DNA of 64,000 bases. Source: Amycolatopsis regifaucium (GTDB lineage: Bacteria > Actinomycetota > Actinomycetes > Mycobacteriales > Pseudonocardiaceae). Every line of letters starts with the position of its first letter. The first letter of the stretch is position 1. The translations under genes and the position numbers were made by a program. Of this stretch, positions 51,757 through 61,519 are shown in pieces. The stretch is from positions 1 to 64,000 of the forward strand of contig NZ_LQCI01000009.1 in assembly GCF_001613935.1 (NCBI RefSeq), given 5' to 3'. A model generated the notes under the pieces. The model saw nothing but the letters and a program-made list of their open reading frames with translations, was not told the origin of the DNA and did not search any database.

Positions 51757-52806
51757 ATGTCAACGGAACCTCGGATCACCATCAGCCGGATAGCCGCCGA
51801 AGCCGGCGTGTCCGTGCCGACCGTTTCCAAGGTCGTCAACGGTCACTCCGACGTCGCCGACGAAACCAGGGCGAGAGTGGAGGAATTGATCCGTAAATAC
51901 GGCTATCGGCGCCGTGCCGACCAAAGATCACAGCGGTCACGTCTGCTGGAATTGATGTTCCACGAAATCGAAAGCACCTGGGCGCTGGAAATCATCCGTG
52001 GTGTGGAGAACGTCGCCCGCGAGAACGGGATGTCGGTCGTCCTCGCGGAATCTTCCGGCCGCCACACGCCCGCGCACGACTGGCTGGAAAGCGTGCTCAC
52101 CCGCCGCCCGGTCGGCATCGTCTCGGTCTGTTCCGACCTCACCGCCGGCCAGCTGGCGAAACTGCGCTCCCGTGACATCCCGCTGGTGGTGATCGACCCC
52201 GCCGGGCAACCCGGTCCGGAGACGCCTTCGGTCGGCACGACCAACCGGCAGGGCGGGCTGGCCGCCACCCGGCATCTGCTCGACCTCGGCCACCGGCGGA
52301 TCGCGGTGATCGGTGGTCCGGACGGCGTCCTGTGCGGTCGCGCCAGGATCGACGGCTACCGCGCCGCGTTGGAGGCGGCCGGGCTGGCCTTCGATCCGGC
52401 TCTGGTGCGCCGCGGCGACTTCCACCCGCGTTCCGGCTACCGGCAGCTGACCTCATTGCTCGCCCTGCCCGACCGGCCGACGGGCGTGTTCGCCGGCAGT
52501 GACCTGCAGGCGCTCGGCGTCTACGAGGCCGCACGTGACGCGGGCCTGCGCATCCCGCACGACCTGAGCGTCATCGGCTTCGACGATCTGCCGCTCGCCT
52601 GCTGGCTGACCCCGGAACTGACCACGATCCGCCAGCCGTTGCGGCAGATGGCCGTCGCCGGAGCCCGGCTCGCCCTCTCGCTCGCCAGGGGCCGGGTACC
52701 GGAGAGCCACCGCATCGAACTCGCCACCAGCCTCGTCGTCCGCGACAGCACCGCTCCGCCGGCCGGCCATGTGCCCAGCCGGAGGCGTTCGGGCGGCCCG
52801 AGGTAA
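51757..52806 (+). CDS. LacI-family regulator beside the xylanase (349 aa)
   Basis: N-terminal helix-turn-helix ITISRIAAEAGVSVPTVSKV (~8-27), hinge and periplasmic-binding-like effector domain (GLAATRHLLDLGHRRIAVIG, VIGFDDLPLACWLTPELTTI). A -10-like TAGAAT lies seven bases before the ATG, so the mRNA is probably leaderless; an upstream start at 51697 lies over the xylanase start. The C-terminal ~14 residues (AGHVPSRRRSGGPR) are unusual for the family and end within the breakpoint that cuts the GH115 gene, so the original stop may have been lost. It likely represses the divergent xylanase. Confidence 0.87.
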   Translation: MSTEPRITISRIAAEAGVSVPTVSKVVNGHSDVADETRARVEELIRKYGYRRRADQRSQRSRLLELMFHEIESTWALEIIRGVENVARENGMSVVLAESSGRHTPAHDWLESVLTRRPVGIVSVCSDLTAGQLAKLRSRDIPLVVIDPAGQPGPETPSVGTTNRQGGLAATRHLLDLGHRRIAVIGGPDGVLCGRARIDGYRAALEAAGLAFDPALVRRGDFHPRSGYRQLTSLLALPDRPTGVFAGSDLQALGVYEAARDAGLRIPHDLSVIGFDDLPLACWLTPELTTIRQPLRQMAVAGARLALSLARGRVPESHRIELATSLVVRDSTAPPAGHVPSRRRSGGPR

Positions 52807-52813
52807 CGCCGTA

Positions 52814-53251
52814 GATGACGCCGCGCTGGTCACTGCCGGTGAGGACGAGCCTGCCGTCGACGACCTGGCTGAGCGACGTCTCCCACTTCCCCGCGATCCC
52901 GGTGACGTCCAGCTTCCGCGCGGCCACGAGGTCGTCGACCGGCGGACTGTGCCCGAGCGTGCCGATCAGCACGACCGGGCCGGAAGCGGGGATCCGGTCG
53001 AACACCAGCTCCGGCCGGATCCCGGTGACCCGCTCGATGTCGTCCCGGAGATCACCGGCCACGCGGCGGACTCCCGGTTTGTCACGGGAGCTCACCACCA
53101 GTGTCGCCGCCTTGCCCCGCGCGACCAGCGGGAATCCGCCCTTCTCCGGTGCCGCCTCGGCGACTTCCGGAGCGAAGGCGGTACCTGCGCCCAGCACGGC
53201 GAGCAGCCGCAGGAAATTCCTGCGGTGCAGGGGTTGCTCGTCGGACGTCAT
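52814..53251 (-). pseudogene. GH115 alpha-glucuronidase, N-terminal fragment
   Basis: ATG 53251 behind AGGAGG starts a Tat-like signal (HRRNFLRLLAVLGAGTAFAP) and the family N-terminus, ending RLVLTGSDQRGVIYGV at about base 2814 past 50 kb (52814). In GH115 enzymes this continues YDLSEQ.GVSPWYWWADV and some 700 more residues, all absent. The frame then runs on antisense through the LacI gene's 3' end, encoding Arg/Gly-rich nonsense. A deletion has joined the fragment to the regulator. GH115 removes 4-O-methylglucuronic acid from xylan, so the locus has lost one debranching step. Confidence 0.78.
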
Positions 53252-53268
53252 CTTCGACCTCCTGGAAA

Positions 53269-54087
53269 CTAGCCCTTCACGGATCCGGTCAGTCCGCCGA
53301 CGATGCGGCGTTCGGCGAGCACGAAGAACGCGAGTGCGGGGATCATCGACAGCGCGGTGAACGCGAGCACGCGCGCGGTGTCTTGCGAGTACTGGGATTG
53401 GAACGTCGCCACCCCGAGCGGCAGCGTGAAGTTCGCGGAGTCGTTGAATACCAGCAACGGCAGCAGATAGAAGTTCCAGCTGGTCACGAACGCGAGAACG
53501 GCGACGGTGGTCAGGGCGGGCGCGGACAGCGGCAGCAGGATCCGCCAGAAGAAGCCGAGCCTGCTCGCGCCGTCGAGTACGGCGGCGTCCTCGATCTCCC
53601 CGGGGATCGCCCGCATGAACGGCCGCAGGATCACGATGGTCACCGGCAGCGAGAACGCCGCTTCGGGGATCGCCACGCCCCAGAAACTCTCCAGCATTCC
53701 CAGTTGGCGCAGCCACAGGTACAGCGGCAGGGTCGCCACTCCGAGCGGGAAGAGGAGGCCGAGGGTGAACAGCGTGTAGAGGCCCTCGCGGCCCTTGAAG
53801 TCGTACCGCGACAACGCGTACCCGGCCATCGAGCCCAGCACGACGGTCAACGTGGTCGCGATGACCGCGATCAGCGCGCTGTTGCCCAGGAAAGTCCAGA
53901 ACGCCGACGAGCCGAGGATCGCCGCGTAGTTGTCCCATACCCACGGATCCGGCAGGCCCGCGGGTGAGGCGTTGATCTGCGCGGTGGTGCGGAACCCGCC
54001 CAGTACCACGAACAGCAGCGGCACCACGGTGATCCCGAGGACGGCGATCGCGGCGACGTATCCGATCGGCGTCCCGGCGCGGCGCAT
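53269..54087 (-). CDS. Sugar ABC transporter permease, MalG type (272 aa)
   Basis: Six transmembrane helices and the EAA loop PGEIEDAAVLDGASRLGFFW (~176-195) that contacts the ATPase. The first codon overlaps the preceding permease stop (TGATG). With the neighbouring permease and binding protein it imports oligosaccharides; no ATPase gene is present, as usual in actinobacteria that share MsiK. It is followed 17 bp later by the GH115 fragment. Confidence 0.92.
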   Translation of the reverse strand: MRRAGTPIGYVAAIAVLGITVVPLLFVVLGGFRTTAQINASPAGLPDPWVWDNYAAILGSSAFWTFLGNSALIAVIATTLTVVLGSMAGYALSRYDFKGREGLYTLFTLGLLFPLGVATLPLYLWLRQLGMLESFWGVAIPEAAFSLPVTIVILRPFMRAIPGEIEDAAVLDGASRLGFFWRILLPLSAPALTTVAVLAFVTSWNFYLLPLLVFNDSANFTLPLGVATFQSQYSQDTARVLAFTALSMIPALAFFVLAERRIVGGLTGSVKG

Positions 54088-55052
54088 CAGCCCACCATCC
54101 TGGTCAGGGCGCCGTCGGTGTCGCGACGCAGGGCGAAACGCTGATACAACAACGCGAAGAGGAAACAGACCACGAACAGGATCACCGCGACGGCGCTGCC
54201 GAACCCGAACTCGTACCGTTTGAACCCGTGGTCGACCAGGTAGGTCGCCATGGTCGCCGACGAGTTGGCCGGACCGCCTAGAGTCATGATCCACACCAGG
54301 TCGAACAGCTGCAGTGAGCCGATCACCGACAGGAACACCCAGATCCGGATGGTGGGTCCGAGCAGCGGCAGCACCACATGCCGGGTGGTCTGCCAGGCCG
54401 ATGCGCCGTCGAGCGCGGCCGCTTCCCGTATTTCGGCGGGCACGCCCTGGAGCCCGGCCAGCAACAGGATGATGCCGAAGCCGATGTACTTCCAGGTGAT
54501 CACCGCGAACAGTGTGTAGAGGACGATCCCCGGGTCGGCGAGCCAGTGCTGGACCAGTCCGCCGAGGCCGATTCCGCGCAACGTCTGGTCCACGAAGCCG
54601 TTCGGCTGCAGCATCAGCAGCCAGATGACCGCGGTGATCGCCTCCGACAGCACGTACGGCGCGAACACGAGGGCGCGGAGGACGGCTCGGCCGCGTAGTT
54701 TGCGGTTGAGCAGCAGCGCGAGCGCGATGGACAGGGGCAGTTGGACCCCAATGGACAGGCCCGCGATGATCAGGTTGTGCCCAATGGCGCCCTGGAACAC
54801 CGAGCCCGACAGGGCGTCGGTGTAGTTGTCGAGACCGACGAAGTCGTCGAGCGGACCGAAACCGTTCCACTCGTAGAGGCTGTAGAACACCGCGATCCCG
54901 ATCGGGACCAGCACGAACCCGACGAACAGCACGAGCGCTGGTCCGAGCAGGAACGCCAGTTCCAGCTTCCTGCGGGTTCCTGGTCGCCGCGTCCGGACCG
55001 CGGGTGCGGGCGGCCGCGCCGCCGCCCGCACCCGCGTGTCCGTCGCCGTCAC
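54087..55052 (-). CDS. Sugar ABC transporter permease, MalF type (321 aa)
   Basis: A cytoplasmic basic N-terminus precedes six helices. The EAA loop is PAEIREAAALDGASAWQTTR (~222-241). The GTG at 55052 overlaps the binding-protein stop (GTGA) and the stop overlaps the next permease start, so the three transport genes are translated together. Confidence 0.92.
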   Translation of the reverse strand: MTATDTRVRAAARPPAPAVRTRRPGTRRKLELAFLLGPALVLFVGFVLVPIGIAVFYSLYEWNGFGPLDDFVGLDNYTDALSGSVFQGAIGHNLIIAGLSIGVQLPLSIALALLLNRKLRGRAVLRALVFAPYVLSEAITAVIWLLMLQPNGFVDQTLRGIGLGGLVQHWLADPGIVLYTLFAVITWKYIGFGIILLLAGLQGVPAEIREAAALDGASAWQTTRHVVLPLLGPTIRIWVFLSVIGSLQLFDLVWIMTLGGPANSSATMATYLVDHGFKRYEFGFGSAVAVILFVVCFLFALLYQRFALRRDTDGALTRMVG

Positions 55053-56341
55053 TTGTCGCCCGCCGCGGCCTTGTTCACCGCGTCGACGATGCTTTCCGGG
55101 GTGCCCTGCCCGGCGAAGAAGTCCGCGACGGCGTCGTTGAGCGCGGCACCCACCGCGGTCGGGAACGCCTTGTCGAAGTACATCTGCAGGTACGGCGCCT
55201 TCTGCCCGTAGTCGAAGACGGTCTTCAGCGACTCGGTCTTGAGGGACTTGGCCGCCGAAGCGGTCATCGGCAGTCCGGCGCCCTTCGCCGCGAGCTGGTT
55301 CTGCACCGGCTCACTGCCGAGGTACTGCAGGAAGTCCGCGCAGGCCTTGGCCGCGCGGGTGGTGCAGGAGAAACCGTCGCCGCCGCCGAGCACCGCGGCC
55401 GGATCACCGGCCCCGCCCGGGACCGATGGGAACGGGAACCAGCCCACCTTCGAGTCGAGGTCCTTGTCCTCGGTGAGCGAGGACATCGTGCCGGGCTCCC
55501 AGTCGCCCTGCAGTTCCATCGCCGCCTTGCCGTTGGCCACCAGCCCCGCCGAGCTGCCGGCGCCCTGCTGGGCCGGCGTGCCGGTGAACCCGGGCTGGAA
55601 CGGCTGCGTGGCCAGGAACGCCTGGAGGTCGCGTCCGGCCTTGGTCCAGCACGGATCCTCGAGTTTCACCGCTTTGACCGACTGCTTCAGCGTGTCGGCC
55701 GAGCAGGCCCGCAGGGCGAAGTAGTTCCAGTAGAAGGCGTCCGGCCAGCGATCCTTGCCGCCGACCGCGATCGGCGTGATACCCGCCTGCTTGAGCTTGG
55801 CGACGGCGGCGTTGAGTTCGTCCATGGTGGACGGCGGCGCGGTCACCCCCGCTTGCGCGAAAAGGTCCTTGCGGTACCAAAAGCCGACGAAGTGCTGCTC
55901 CCACGGGATCCCGTACTGCTTGCCGTCGACCTGCCAGCTCTCGGCGAGTTTGCCCACCGAGCCGAGCCAGCCCTTCGCCGCGTCGGTCAGATCCGCGACC
56001 TTGCCCGAGGTGGCCTGTGAGGCCAGTTCACCGCCGCCCCAGGACTGGTAGACGTCCGGCGGCTCGTTCGACTGCAGGGCGAGCGGGACCTTGGTGGTGA
56101 ACTCCTCGTTCTGCAGCGGCTGCCCCTTGATCGTCACCTCGGGATGGGCCTTCTGGTAGTCGGCGACGACCTGGGCCCAGATCGATTTGATCGGGTCGGT
56201 GGTGCCGTTGTGCCACCAGGTGAGGGTGACCGGCCCGCTGGGCTCGGCCGCGGTCTCGGTGCCCCCGGAGCAGCCGGCGATCGCGAGCGGGACGGCCGCC
56301 GCGAGCGCGGCGGCGGCGGGGATTCGGCGGTTCGAAAACAT
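55049..56341 (-). CDS. Sugar ABC transporter substrate-binding lipoprotein (430 aa)
   Basis: The lipobox LAIAGC (Cys24) anchors an extracellular solute-binding family 1 domain (VTLTWWHNGTTDPIKSIWAQ, DVYQSWGGGELASQ, GIPWEQHFVGFWYRKDLFAQ, MELQGDWEPGTM). It captures the sugar for the adjoining permeases. In streptomycetes a similar set (BxlEFG with regulator BxlR and GH3 BxlA) imports xylobiose; the same companions occur here, so xylo-oligosaccharide is the likely substrate. Confidence 0.92.
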   Translation of the reverse strand: MFSNRRIPAAAALAAAVPLAIAGCSGGTETAAEPSGPVTLTWWHNGTTDPIKSIWAQVVADYQKAHPEVTIKGQPLQNEEFTTKVPLALQSNEPPDVYQSWGGGELASQATSGKVADLTDAAKGWLGSVGKLAESWQVDGKQYGIPWEQHFVGFWYRKDLFAQAGVTAPPSTMDELNAAVAKLKQAGITPIAVGGKDRWPDAFYWNYFALRACSADTLKQSVKAVKLEDPCWTKAGRDLQAFLATQPFQPGFTGTPAQQGAGSSAGLVANGKAAMELQGDWEPGTMSSLTEDKDLDSKVGWFPFPSVPGGAGDPAAVLGGGDGFSCTTRAAKACADFLQYLGSEPVQNQLAAKGAGLPMTASAAKSLKTESLKTVFDYGQKAPYLQMYFDKAFPTAVGAALNDAVADFFAGQGTPESIVDAVNKAAAGDK

Positions 56342-56437
56342 GGTGAGTCCACTCCTGACGACTTCGGCCGAGTAGGACGGGGCGTGACTGCGCCCGGACT
56401 GGCGATGAGTTTGCGCGCATCAAATTCCTATGTCAAT

Positions 56438-56451
56438 CGTTGTCGATAACG
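56438..56451. promoter_or_regulatory. LacI-type operator between the transporter and regulator genes
   Basis: CGTTGTCGATAACG is symmetrical but for one base pair, with a central TCGA, the form of LacI-family operators. It lies 97 bp before the binding-protein start and 24 bp before the regulator start, fit to control both directions. Confidence 0.65.
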
Positions 56452-56474
56452 TTTTACATGGCTAGTCTGAGCAC

Positions 56475-57509
56475 ATGCAGCCCAGTTCGAGGGTCACGAT
56501 CCGTGACGTCGCGGCTCGTGCCGGCGTCTCCGTGGCCACGGTGTCCAAAGTGATCAACGACCGCTACGGCGTCGCCGCCGCGACCCTGGCCAAGGTCCGC
56601 GCGGTGATCGACGAACTCGGTTACGAGGCGAGTCTGGTCGCCCAAAGCCTGCGCAACCACAAGACGAACGTGATCGGGATCCTGGTCGCCGATCTCGAAC
56701 CGTTCTCCACCGAATTGCTCAAGGGCGCGGCGGACGCCATCCGGGGCACCGGCTACGAACTCGTCGTGTACTCGGCGGGCGGCCGCACCGGTGACCTGTC
56801 GGGCTGGGAAAAGCGTTACCTGTCAAGACTTTCCGGTACGCTGGTCGACGGCGCGGTGCTGGTCACGCCGGTGGCCTCGCTGGAGGCTGTCCCGGGCACC
56901 CCGGTGGTGGCGGTCGATCCGCACACCGGCCCGTCGACGGTGCCGACCATCGATTCCGACAACCTGCGCGGCGCGCAGCTGGCGACCCGGCATCTGCTGG
57001 ATCTCGGCCACCGCCGCATCGGTTTCCTCGCCGGGCGGCCGGATCTCGAATCGGCCGAACTGCGCAAGACCGGGTACCTGCGGGCGCTCACCGCGGCGGG
57101 CGTGCCGATCGACGAGGACCTGATCCGGCTCGGCGCCTATGATCCGGAGATCTCCGCCCGGTCGGCGCGCGAACTGCTGACCAGCGAAAATCGGCCGACG
57201 GCGGTGTTCGCCGCCAACGACATCTCGGCGATCGCGACCGTCGGAGCCGCCGCGGACCTCGGCTTCTCCGTGCCGGACGACCTGTCGGTGGTCGGCTTCG
57301 ACAACGTCCCCGAGTCCGCCCTGTGCACCCCGCCACTGACCACAGTGGACCAGCCCATTCGCGAGATGGGCCATCGCGCCATCACTCTGCTGATCTCGCT
57401 GATCAGTGGGGAGCCCGAGGAACGAACCCACATCACCCTCTCCACCGGTCTGGTGGTGCGCCGCTCGACGCGCGCCCTCGACACTCAGACGAAGGACGGA
57501 CGGCCTTGA
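56475..57509 (+). CDS. LacI-family regulator of the xylo-oligosaccharide locus (344 aa)
   Basis: Helix-turn-helix VTIRDVAARAGVSVATVSKV (~6-25) and effector domain (RGAQLATRHLLDLGHRRIGF, VVGFDNVPESALCTPPLTTV). It is divergent from the ABC transporter over a clear operator and its stop overlaps the start of the GH3 gene (TTGA). It thus co-expresses the beta-xylosidase and probably responds to xylobiose, as BxlR does. Confidence 0.92.
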   Translation: MQPSSRVTIRDVAARAGVSVATVSKVINDRYGVAAATLAKVRAVIDELGYEASLVAQSLRNHKTNVIGILVADLEPFSTELLKGAADAIRGTGYELVVYSAGGRTGDLSGWEKRYLSRLSGTLVDGAVLVTPVASLEAVPGTPVVAVDPHTGPSTVPTIDSDNLRGAQLATRHLLDLGHRRIGFLAGRPDLESAELRKTGYLRALTAAGVPIDEDLIRLGAYDPEISARSARELLTSENRPTAVFAANDISAIATVGAAADLGFSVPDDLSVVGFDNVPESALCTPPLTTVDQPIREMGHRAITLLISLISGEPEERTHITLSTGLVVRRSTRALDTQTKDGRP

Positions 57510-59800
57510 CCACGCAGCCCAGCGCGTCACCCCGGCCATGGCACGACCCGACCGCGGATCCGGCGGACCGGGTCCGTGCGCTGCTGGACCGGATGACCTT
57601 GCGGGAGAAGCTCGCTCAGCTCTACGGCGTCTGGGTCGGCATCGACTCCGGTGGCGAGATGGCACCGCACCAGCACGACTTCGCCGAGGCGGCCCTGGAC
57701 TGGGACGATCTCGTGCGGCACGGGATCGGTCAGCTGACCAGGGTGTACGGCACCCGGCCGGTCGATCCGGTGATCGGCGCGCGCAGCCTGGCCCGCACCC
57801 AGCGGGAGATCGTCGCGCGCGGCCGGTTCGGCATCCCGGCGCTGGTACACGAGGAGACGCTCACCGGTCTCGCCGCCTGGCAGGCCACGGTCTACCCCTC
57901 ACCGCTGTGCTGGGGAGCGAGTTTCGACCCCGATCTCGTGTATCGCATGGGGGCACGGATCGGCGAAACGATGCGCCGTCTGGGCGTCCACCAAGGACTC
58001 GCCCCGGTCCTCGACGTCGCCCGTGACCTGCGCTGGGGACGGGTCGAGGAGACCATCGGCGAGGATCCGCATCTGGTCGGCACGATCGGCGCCGCTTATG
58101 CCGCCGGGCTCGAATCCGCCGGCGTGATCGCGACACTGAAGCATTTCGTCGGCTACTCGGCTTCACGCGCCGGTCGCAACCTCGCGCCGGTGTCGGTCGG
58201 GCCGAGGGAACTGGCCGACGTCCTGCTGCCGCCGTTCGAGATGGCGCTGCGCGCGGGCGCCCGGTCGGTGATGAACGCCTACATCGACAACGACGGCGTC
58301 CCTTCCGCCGCGGACACCGCTTTGCTCACGGATCTGTTGCGCGACACCTACGGTTTCGAGGGAACCGTGGTCGCGGACTACTTCTCCGTGTCGTTCCTGT
58401 ACAAGCTGCACGGTGTCGCGGCCGGTCGCGGTGAGGCCGCCGGGCAGGCGCTGACCGCCGGGATCGACGTGGAACTGCCCACTGTGGACTGTTACGGCGA
58501 GCCGTTGCTCGCCGCGGTGGAGCAGGGCGCGGTCGATGCCGCCGTCGTCGATCGCGCCCTGGAGCGGGTGTTGCGGCAGAAGTGCGAACTCGGCCTGCTG
58601 GACGAGGACTGGGCACCGGAGGTTCCGGACGAGGTCGAGCTCGATGATCCGGAATCCCGCGCGCTGGCGAGGGAAATCGCCGAACGTTCGATCGTGCTGC
58701 TGCGCAACGACGGCATCCTCCCGCTCTCCCCCGGCCGCCGGATCGCGGTGGTCGGCCCACGGGCGCACGAACCGGGCGCGATGCTCGGTTGCTACTCGTT
58801 CCCGATGCACGTCGGCGTGCACCATCCGGAGGTGCCGTTCGGGGTATCGGTTCCGACCGTGCTGGACGCGCTCGGTGAGGACCACGAAGTCACCTACGCT
58901 CTCGGCTGCCCGGTGCTCGGCGGCGAGGACGAGGACATCGCCGCCGCCGTCGCCGCGGCCAAGGAGGCTGAGCTCTGCGTCGCGGTGCTGGGCGATCACG
59001 CGGGCCTGTTCGGCGGCGGCACCTCGGGTGAGGGGTGTGACGCTTCGGACCTCAAGCTTCCCGGACGTCAGGAAGAGTTGCTCGAAGCCCTGCTCGGGAC
59101 CGGGACGCCGGTGGTCTTGGTGCTCCTTTGCGGACGGCCGTACGAGCTTTCGCGGCAGGCCGACCGCCTCGCCGCGATCGTCTGCGGGTTCTATCCCGGC
59201 GAAGAGGGCGCGGTCGCGCTGGCGAGTGTCCTCAGTGGACGGATCAATCCGTCCGGCAGGCTCCCGGTCGGATTTCCCGGCGAGGAGGCGTCCCAGCCGT
59301 CGACCTACCTCACCGCGCCGCTCGGCCTGCGCAGTGAGGTCAGCACGGTCGACCCGACCCCGCTTTTTTCGTTCGGGCACGGGCTTTCTTACGCCGCCGT
59401 CGACTGGGACGACGTCGCGGTGTCGGATCCGGCGTGGCCGACCGATGGCCAGTGCCGGCTCCGGGTGACGCTGAGCAACGGAACCGACCGGGCCACGACC
59501 GAGGTCGTCCAGGTCTACCTGCACGACCCGGTGGCGGAGGTCGCCCGGCCGGTCCAGCAGCTGATCGCGGCGAAGCGGGTCGATTTGGCCCCCGGCGCGA
59601 CCGAGGTCGTCGAGATCGGGCTGCACGCCGATCTGACCTCCTACACCGGACGGGCGGGCAAGCGGATCGTCGAACCCGGTGACGTCGAACTGCGGGTCGG
59701 GACGTCGAGTGCGCGGATCGTCGCGACCCTCCCCTGCACGTTGACCGGTCCGCGCCGCGAGGTCGGCTTCGACCGGGTTCTGGCACCGGATTTCGGATGA
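57506..59800 (+). CDS. GH3 beta-xylosidase/beta-glucosidase, cytoplasmic (764 aa)
   Basis: GH3 N-terminal barrel with nucleophile Asp in GTVVADYFSV (~291) and motif TLKHFVGYSASRAGRN (~211), the alpha/beta sandwich domain (IVLLRNDGILPLSPGRRIAV, GRINPSGRLPVGFP) and the C-terminal FN3-like domain (TTEVVQVYLHDPVAEVARPV). No signal peptide, so it acts on imported oligosaccharides. The VHEETLTGLAAWQATVYPSP region is like streptomycete BxlA beta-xylosidases. Start TTG 57506 follows GAAGGAC and overlaps the regulator stop; the stop overlaps the next ATG. Confidence 0.9.
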   Translation: MTTQPSASPRPWHDPTADPADRVRALLDRMTLREKLAQLYGVWVGIDSGGEMAPHQHDFAEAALDWDDLVRHGIGQLTRVYGTRPVDPVIGARSLARTQREIVARGRFGIPALVHEETLTGLAAWQATVYPSPLCWGASFDPDLVYRMGARIGETMRRLGVHQGLAPVLDVARDLRWGRVEETIGEDPHLVGTIGAAYAAGLESAGVIATLKHFVGYSASRAGRNLAPVSVGPRELADVLLPPFEMALRAGARSVMNAYIDNDGVPSAADTALLTDLLRDTYGFEGTVVADYFSVSFLYKLHGVAAGRGEAAGQALTAGIDVELPTVDCYGEPLLAAVEQGAVDAAVVDRALERVLRQKCELGLLDEDWAPEVPDEVELDDPESRALAREIAERSIVLLRNDGILPLSPGRRIAVVGPRAHEPGAMLGCYSFPMHVGVHHPEVPFGVSVPTVLDALGEDHEVTYALGCPVLGGEDEDIAAAVAAAKEAELCVAVLGDHAGLFGGGTSGEGCDASDLKLPGRQEELLEALLGTGTPVVLVLLCGRPYELSRQADRLAAIVCGFYPGEEGAVALASVLSGRINPSGRLPVGFPGEEASQPSTYLTAPLGLRSEVSTVDPTPLFSFGHGLSYAAVDWDDVAVSDPAWPTDGQCRLRVTLSNGTDRATTEVVQVYLHDPVAEVARPVQQLIAAKRVDLAPGATEVVEIGLHADLTSYTGRAGKRIVEPGDVELRVGTSSARIVATLPCTLTGPRREVGFDRVLAPDFG

Positions 59801-60429
59801 GACGTAACTGGCTCGTCAGCCTGCTCGCGGTACTGGCGGTGGTGACCGCCGGCGCTCCGGCGTCCGGTCAGCAGTCCCCGGCGGCCGCGCGGCAGCGGCG
59901 CCGAGGTGTTCGGTCCGAAGAGGACGGAGGCGGTGGTCGTCGTCGGCGACTCGCTGACCGACGGCCGAGGGTCGAGAGTCGACCACCAACGGGAACGACC
60001 GATGGCCGGATCGGCTGGGCTGTCCGGGGTCGCCGTGCTGAACCAGGCCGCGTCAACGACATCGGCACCGCGGCCGCGACACCGGAAGCGCGACGGCAGG
60101 TGGCTGCCGACCTGATCGACGTCTACGACCAGATCGTGGTCCGGGCTCAAGCGCACGGGATCCGCGTCCACGGCGCGACGTTGACCCCGTTCGGTGGCAA
60201 CACCGGCTACGACGCCCCGGCTCGCGAAGCCACCCGGCAGACGGTCAACACCTGGATCCGCACGAGCGGCCGGTTCGACGCCGTGCTGGATTTCGACCGG
60301 GTCGCGCGCGATCCGCAGGTCCCGTCACGGCTGCTGCCCGCTTACGACGTCGGCGACCATCTGCATCTCAGCCCGGCCGGATACCGGGCGCTGGCAGACA
60401 GCGTCCCGGCGAGCGTGTTCAGGCGGTGA
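59797..60429 (+). pseudogene. SGNH/GDSL hydrolase (esterase) with frameshift and internal deletion
   Basis: The ATG overlapping the GH3 stop starts a signal peptide (MRRNWLVSLLAVLAVVTAGA). Around 59895 the coding frame shifts: VFGPKRTEAVVVVGDSLTDG with the catalytic Ser is read in another frame. Soon after (near 60055) GVAVLNQAA joins directly to VNDIGTAAATPEARRQVAAD back in the first frame. About 50 residues of the family (the GxND-side Gly/Asn region) are missing there. The C-terminal DHLHLSPAGYRALADSV with the catalytic Asp-His remains. The gene cannot give an active esterase; it probably once removed acetyl groups from xylan. Confidence 0.82.
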
Positions 60430-60904
60430 TCGCGGGGAGGATCACGACGCCGTCGTCGTCGGAGTAGAGCGTGTCGCCGGGAGTGAAGGTCACTCCCCCG
60501 AAGCCGACCGGCACGTCGACGGCTCCGGCGCCCGCCTTGGAACTCTTGCGCGGGTTGGTACCGAGAGCCTTCACTCCGAGCGGGAGTTCGGCCAGTTCGG
60601 CGCTGTCGCGGACCGCGCCGTTGACGACCACACCCGCCCAGCCGTTCTCGACGGCGGATTTCGCGATCATGTCGCCGGTGAGCGCGCTGTGCAGGGAACC
60701 GCCGCCGTCGACCACCAGGACGCGGCCCTCGCCCGGAGTGGCGAGCAGCTTCTTGACCAGGCCGTTGTCCTCGTGACAGGAGACCGTCCGGATCGGGCCG
60801 GAGAACTTCCGGTGCCCGCCGAACTGGCGGAATTGGGTGTCGCAGACGCGCAGCCGGTCGCCGTGCTCGTCGACGAGGTCGGCGGTGGTGAAGGAATCGA
60901 TCAC
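60419..60904 (-). CDS. RraA-like protein / 4-hydroxy-4-methyl-2-oxoglutarate aldolase (161 aa)
   Basis: The family pattern [56 protein letters not shown] and [15 protein letters not shown] matches RraA/HMG aldolase proteins. They form trimers or hexamers and either inhibit RNase E or, with a divalent metal held by Asp near DGGGS and RD, cleave 2-oxo acids. The GTG at 60904 overlaps the TetR stop (GTGA). Context does not decide which role applies. Confidence 0.87.
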   Translation of the reverse strand: MIDSFTTADLVDEHGDRLRVCDTQFRQFGGHRKFSGPIRTVSCHEDNGLVKKLLATPGEGRVLVVDGGGSLHSALTGDMIAKSAVENGWAGVVVNGAVRDSAELAELPLGVKALGTNPRKSSKAGAGAVDVPVGFGGVTFTPGDTLYSDDDGVVILPAITA

Positions 60905-61506
60905 GGCGTCTGAGTGTAGGTGGGGAACACCGAGTCCAGCACGTGGGTGAGGATCGCGGCGGGATCGGCGGCCGGGGCCACCGTCTGACGCAGTGCGAGG
61001 CCGATACCCAAAGCGCCCAGCATGACGACAGCCTGGTGCAGCGGCATCGCCGATTCGAGACCCAGACGCTTCGCATGCTCGTCGAGCAGGGCGACGACCT
61101 CGTCGTCGTGACGCCGCTGGATGGCGGCGATCATCGCGGCGTTCTCGGGTTGCTGCGCCGTCGCGGCGAGCACTTCGGCGGCCGTCGCGCTCCATTTGGC
61201 CGCGTCCTTGTCCGCCACGTCGACCGGCGCCAGTGCCGCGATCACGTCGTCACGGGTGGCGGCCTTGGTGAGAGCTTCCCGCAGTCCTTGGAGATGGGTC
61301 TCGGCACTGGCTTCGATGATCGCCAGCCACAGCCCTTCCTTGCCGCCGAAATGTTTGTAGACGGCGCCGCGGGTGTAGCCGGCGTCGGCCGCGATCTCCT
61401 CGACCGTCGCCGCCAGGAAGCCACGCCGCAGGAACACCTGCCGTCCGGCGTCCAAGAGGTGCTCGTGGGTGCGTCGCTGCTGCTCGGCCCGGGTCAGCCT
61501 GGTCAT
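60901..61506 (-). CDS. TetR-family regulator (201 aa)
   Basis: The N-terminal [23 protein letters not shown] (~34-53) and [14 protein letters not shown] are typical TetR; the rest is a helical ligand domain. The ATG at 61506 is preceded by a long inverted repeat that is probably its operator. It is co-translated with the RraA-like gene and divergent from a small membrane-protein gene. Confidence 0.88.
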   Translation of the reverse strand: MTRLTRAEQQRRTHEHLLDAGRQVFLRRGFLAATVEEIAADAGYTRGAVYKHFGGKEGLWLAIIEASAETHLQGLREALTKAATRDDVIAALAPVDVADKDAAKWSATAAEVLAATAQQPENAAMIAAIQRRHDDEVVALLDEHAKRLGLESAMPLHQAVVMLGALGIGLALRQTVAPAADPAAILTHVLDSVFPTYTQTP

Positions 61507-61519
61507 CGTCCGCCAATTC

